Positions 61,250 through 64,000 of a stretch of 64,000 nt of DNA are shown here, in pieces. Source of the DNA: Phycisphaerales bacterium. GTDB lineage: Bacteria > Planctomycetota > Phycisphaerae > UBA1845 > UTPLA1. The first letter of the stretch is position 1, and every line of letters begins with the position of its first letter. Location: the NCBI GenBank assembly GCA_020639075.1, contig JACKHI010000002.1, positions 868,001 to 932,000 on the forward strand. The letters are read 5' to 3'. The notes beneath the pieces were generated by a model. That model was given only the letters and a program-made list of their open reading frames with translations. It was not told where the DNA came from and made no database searches. The translations under genes were made by a program, and so were the position numbers.

Positions 61250-64000
61250 ATGGCGATGGAACTTATCGACAACATCAATCACCTCCTCGGCGACAGCCTT
61301 AAACGGTCCGTCGCCGCAGGTGTTAAGCTCAAGATTGCCGCATCATGCTTCTCCATCTACGCCTTCGAGGCTCTAAAGGCCGAGCTTGAGAGCGTCGATT
61401 CGTTTGAGTTCATCTTCACGGCTCCGACGTTTGTGCCGGACGAGGTAACGGACGCCGGGCGGAAAGTTCGTCGAGAGTTTTTTATCCCCAAAGCCGAACG
61501 CGAGCGTGGGTTTTACGGCAGCGAGTTTGAAATCCAGCTCAAGAATAAGCTGACTCAAAAGGCGATTGCCAAGGAATGTGCCGAGTGGATGCGACGGAAG
61601 GCCCGGTTCCGTTCGAACAAGACCAAAGCTCCGATGCAGCAGTTTATTTGTCTAGACGGCAACCAAGGACAGGCCGTCTATCAACCGCTCCACGGCTTTA
61701 CGGCGGTTGACCTTGGCTATCAACGCGGTGACGCCGTCTCAAACTTCGTCAACCGAATCGACGACGCTTCGTTCACGAATATGTATCTCTCGTTGTTCGA
61801 CCAGGTTTGGAACGACCCCGAGAAAATCGAGGACGTTACCGAGGCACTCTGCGAGCACATCGCCACGGTCTATCAGGAGAATTCGCCTGAACGCATCTAC
61901 TTCCTGATGCTCTTCAATATCTTTAGTGAGTTTTTGGAAAGCATCTCGGAAGACGTGTTGCCGAACGACTTGACCGGTTACCAGGAGAGCCTAATTTGGA
62001 AGAAGCTCTACAACTTCCAACGTGATGCGGCCACGGGCATCATCAACAAGCTTGAAACGTATAACGGTTGCATCCTTGCAGACAGCGTTGGTCTAGGAAA
62101 GACCTTCTCGGCACTCGCCGTTATCAAATATTACGAATTACGAAACCGCTCGGTGCTCGTGCTCTGCCCGAAGAAGCTCGCTGACAATTGGCTCAATTAC
62201 AATCGCAACCTCACCACAAACATCTTCGCAAAAGACCGGTTCAACTACGACGTGCTGTGTCATACCGACCTCTTGCGGACAAGCGGCGAGTCTTTTGGGA
62301 CGCCACTTAACCGAATCAACTGGGGGAACTACGACCTCGTTGTCATCGATGAGTCACACAACTTTCGAAATAACGACGTGTTCAAAGACCGAGAGACCCG
62401 ATACCAGCGTCTTCTAAACTCAGTCATTCGCAAGGGGGTCAAGACCAAGGTTTTGATGCTCTCGGCAACCCCTGTGAACAACCGATTCTCTGATTTGCGA
62501 AACCAGCTTGCACTTGCTTACGAAGGCGAATCGGAGACGCTTCGACAGAAACTCAACGCCTCGTCCGACATTGAACAGATTTTTAGGCGGGCCCAAGCGG
62601 TATTCAACGAGTGGTCGAAGTTGCCGCCCGAGGAGCGAACCGCAGAATCGATTCTCGAATCACTGGACTTCGATTTCTTCGAATTGCTTGATAGCGTCAC
62701 CATCGCTCGTTCACGCAAGCACATCGAGACCTTCTACGACACCAGCGACATCGGCAGCTTCCCCGAACGCCGCAAACCGGTCTCCGTGCATTGCCAACTG
62801 ACGCATCGAACAGATGTCATCGGCTTCAACGAGATTTTCACGCACTTATCCACCTTGAAACTCGCTGTGTACGCTCCGCTCACCTACGTCCTGCCGAGTC
62901 GCATATCCAAGTATGAACAACTGTACGACACAGAGGTTCGGTCAGGTGCCGGAACGCTTCGTCAGGCCGACCGTGAAAAAAGTCTCCAGGGTTTGATGAC
63001 CGTCAACCTTCTTAAGCGACTTGAGAGCTCGGTCGAGTCGTTTCGTATCACGCTCCAAAAGCTGCACGATAACCATGTGGACACCCTTGAGAAGATTGAG
63101 CAGTTCAAGAAGGATGGCATCGACCCCGGTTTCGCCGACGTATCGGCCGCGTTTGAAAACACTGACCCGGACGGTGACGACTATCCCGACCCCGGTGACG
63201 GCAGCATCGGCGGCAAAGTGCAAGTGAGGTTGTCCGACATGGATTTGCCGTCGTGGGAGCACGACCTCCAAGCTGACCTCGACGTCATAAGTGAACTGCT
63301 AAAGGAGATGCACAAAATCACGCCGGAGCACGACGCGAAGCTTCAGCACCTGAAGACTCAGGTCAATAGCAAGCTTACGTCACCCATCAATCCCGGCAAC
63401 AAGAAGATTCTCATCTTCACTGCGTTTGCCGACACGGCGGAGTATCTTTACAAGCACCTCTCCCCTCACCTGCTCAAAGACCACAAGATTCACGCCGGAA
63501 TTGTCACGGGTACCAGCACGCCCCGGACAACGCTTGGAAAGGGATTCGATTACCAGGCGTTGCTTACGCTCTTCTCTCCGCGTTCAAAAGAAAAGGCCCT
63601 TACGATGCCGGACCAACCCGGTGAGATTGATATCCTCATCGGTACCGATTGCATATCCGAGGGGCAGAATCTTCAGGATTGCGACTACCTCATCAACTAC
63701 GACATCCACTGGAACCCGGTCCGCATCATTCAGCGGTTTGGCCGAATCGACCGAATCGGCTCTACGAACGCCACTATCCAGCTTGTTAATTATTGGCCAG
63801 ACATCACGCTGGACGAATACATCCGCCTCAAGGAACGTGTCGAAAGCCGGATGGTCATCGCCGACGTAACCGCGACCGGCGACGACAATCCCCTCACCGC
63901 TGAATCGAATGATGTCTCCTATCGCAAAGAGCAGCTCCGCCGGCTTCAGGATGAAGTCATCGACATGGAGGATTTGAAAACCGGCGTCTCTATCACCGAC
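61250..64000 (+). CDS. PLD-like/SNF2 helicase, cut by the right edge
   Basis: An open frame of at least 917 residues from the ATG at 61250 (GTG three bases before and ATG six after are alternatives). Residues ~1-190 resemble a phospholipase D-like domain with degenerate HKD sites (LKIAASCFSIYAFEALKAEL, GFTAVDLGYQRGDAVSNF). The SNF2-type helicase follows: ADSVGLGKT near 280, VVIDESHNFR near 367, LSATPVNNR near 404, and the C-terminal domain with IGTDCISEGQNLQDCDYLIN and RIIQRFGRIDRIGS. Proteins of this type usually precede a DUF4391 protein, an adenine methyltransferase and a second helicase in restriction-like clusters. Those genes, if present, lie beyond the window. Confidence 0.88.
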   Translation, partial: MAMELIDNINHLLGDSLKRSVAAGVKLKIAASCFSIYAFEALKAELESVDSFEFIFTAPTFVPDEVTDAGRKVRREFFIPKAERERGFYGSEFEIQLKNKLTQKAIAKECAEWMRRKARFRSNKTKAPMQQFICLDGNQGQAVYQPLHGFTAVDLGYQRGDAVSNFVNRIDDASFTNMYLSLFDQVWNDPEKIEDVTEALCEHIATVYQENSPERIYFLMLFNIFSEFLESISEDVLPNDLTGYQESLIWKKLYNFQRDAATGIINKLETYNGCILADSVGLGKTFSALAVIKYYELRNRSVLVLCPKKLADNWLNYNRNLTTNIFAKDRFNYDVLCHTDLLRTSGESFGTPLNRINWGNYDLVVIDESHNFRNNDVFKDRETRYQRLLNSVIRKGVKTKVLMLSATPVNNRFSDLRNQLALAYEGESETLRQKLNASSDIEQIFRRAQAVFNEWSKLPPEERTAESILESLDFDFFELLDSVTIARSRKHIETFYDTSDIGSFPERRKPVSVHCQLTHRTDVIGFNEIFTHLSTLKLAVYAPLTYVLPSRISKYEQLYDTEVRSGAGTLRQADREKSLQGLMTVNLLKRLESSVESFRITLQKLHDNHVDTLEKIEQFKKDGIDPGFADVSAAFENTDPDGDDYPDPGDGSIGGKVQVRLSDMDLPSWEHDLQADLDVISELLKEMHKITPEHDAKLQHLKTQVNSKLTSPINPGNKKILIFTAFADTAEYLYKHLSPHLLKDHKIHAGIVTGTSTPRTTLGKGFDYQALLTLFSPRSKEKALTMPDQPGEIDILIGTDCISEGQNLQDCDYLINYDIHWNPVRIIQRFGRIDRIGSTNATIQLVNYWPDITLDEYIRLKERVESRMVIADVTATGDDNPLTAESNDVSYRKEQLRRLQDEVIDMEDLKTGVSITD

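Overview
The window looks like a chromosomal segment of a free-living, GC-rich bacterium, most likely a member of the Planctomycetota (Phycisphaerae-like). This is an inference. It rests on PEP-CTERM exported proteins, very large secreted beta-helix and dockerin-like proteins, an ECF sigma factor beside a VIT-domain protein, a Hanks-type kinase with an N-terminal zinc ribbon, and many small zinc-ribbon or lysine/arginine-rich proteins of unknown role. No 16S rRNA or single taxonomic marker other than Der settles the point.

Positions 1-16.8 kb are mostly ordinary chromosome. In order they hold a VIT-domain protein cut by the left edge with its ECF sigma factor, a Ser/Thr kinase, a zinc-ribbon protein, Der GTPase, small secreted proteins, and a membrane coiled-coil gene with a 57-residue membrane peptide. 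Next come the sulfur genes cysK-cysC, a PEP-CTERM protein, a PHP phosphoesterase, a very basic small protein, an IS110-type transposase, and a membrane/zinc-ribbon/SUKH-3 fusion.

Positions 16.9-34 kb are accessory and surface-oriented. A lipase-like protein joins a periplasmic-binding-like domain to a patatin domain that is interrupted by membrane helices. It is followed by a cluster of palindromic repeats, a secreted GH5 hydrolase, a DUF1801 protein, and a tandem array of five PEP-CTERM paralogues. Two of the five are identical, and the variation is confined to a few short windows. The array is transcribed divergently from a 1982-residue secreted protein with beta-helix, IgGFc-binding-like and dockerin-like parts.

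Positions 34.8-41.1 kb hold a tight eight-gene operon: radical SAM enzyme, 70-residue protein, Ycf46-like AAA ATPase, DUF1257 (Ycf35-like), DUF2997, a membrane protein with a signal-peptidase-like domain lacking the catalytic residues, a TPR protein and a PilT-like ATPase. It is the best candidate here for an undescribed multi-protein system. It pairs relatives of two plastid-conserved genes with a radical SAM activase-like enzyme and a secretion-type ATPase.

From 42.9 kb to the right edge the sequence is mobile. A 48-bp copy of the 3' half of tRNA-Gly(CCC) at 42.9 kb and the intact tRNA at 52.0 kb bracket about 9 kb. That stretch carries a nuclease and membrane-protein cassette, a HAF-repeat/dockerin-like protein, zinc-ribbon proteins, and an integrase fragment joined to an IS3-family remnant. 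To the right of the tRNA are an intact tyrosine recombinase and a four-gene RHH-GNAT-HTH-ImmA cassette with a near-consensus sigma70 promoter and palindromic operator. A duplicated integrase 3' end, a 1098-residue helicase with a nuclease-like C-terminus, another tyrosine recombinase and a PLD-like/SNF2 helicase running off the edge complete the region. It reads as a defence-bearing island.
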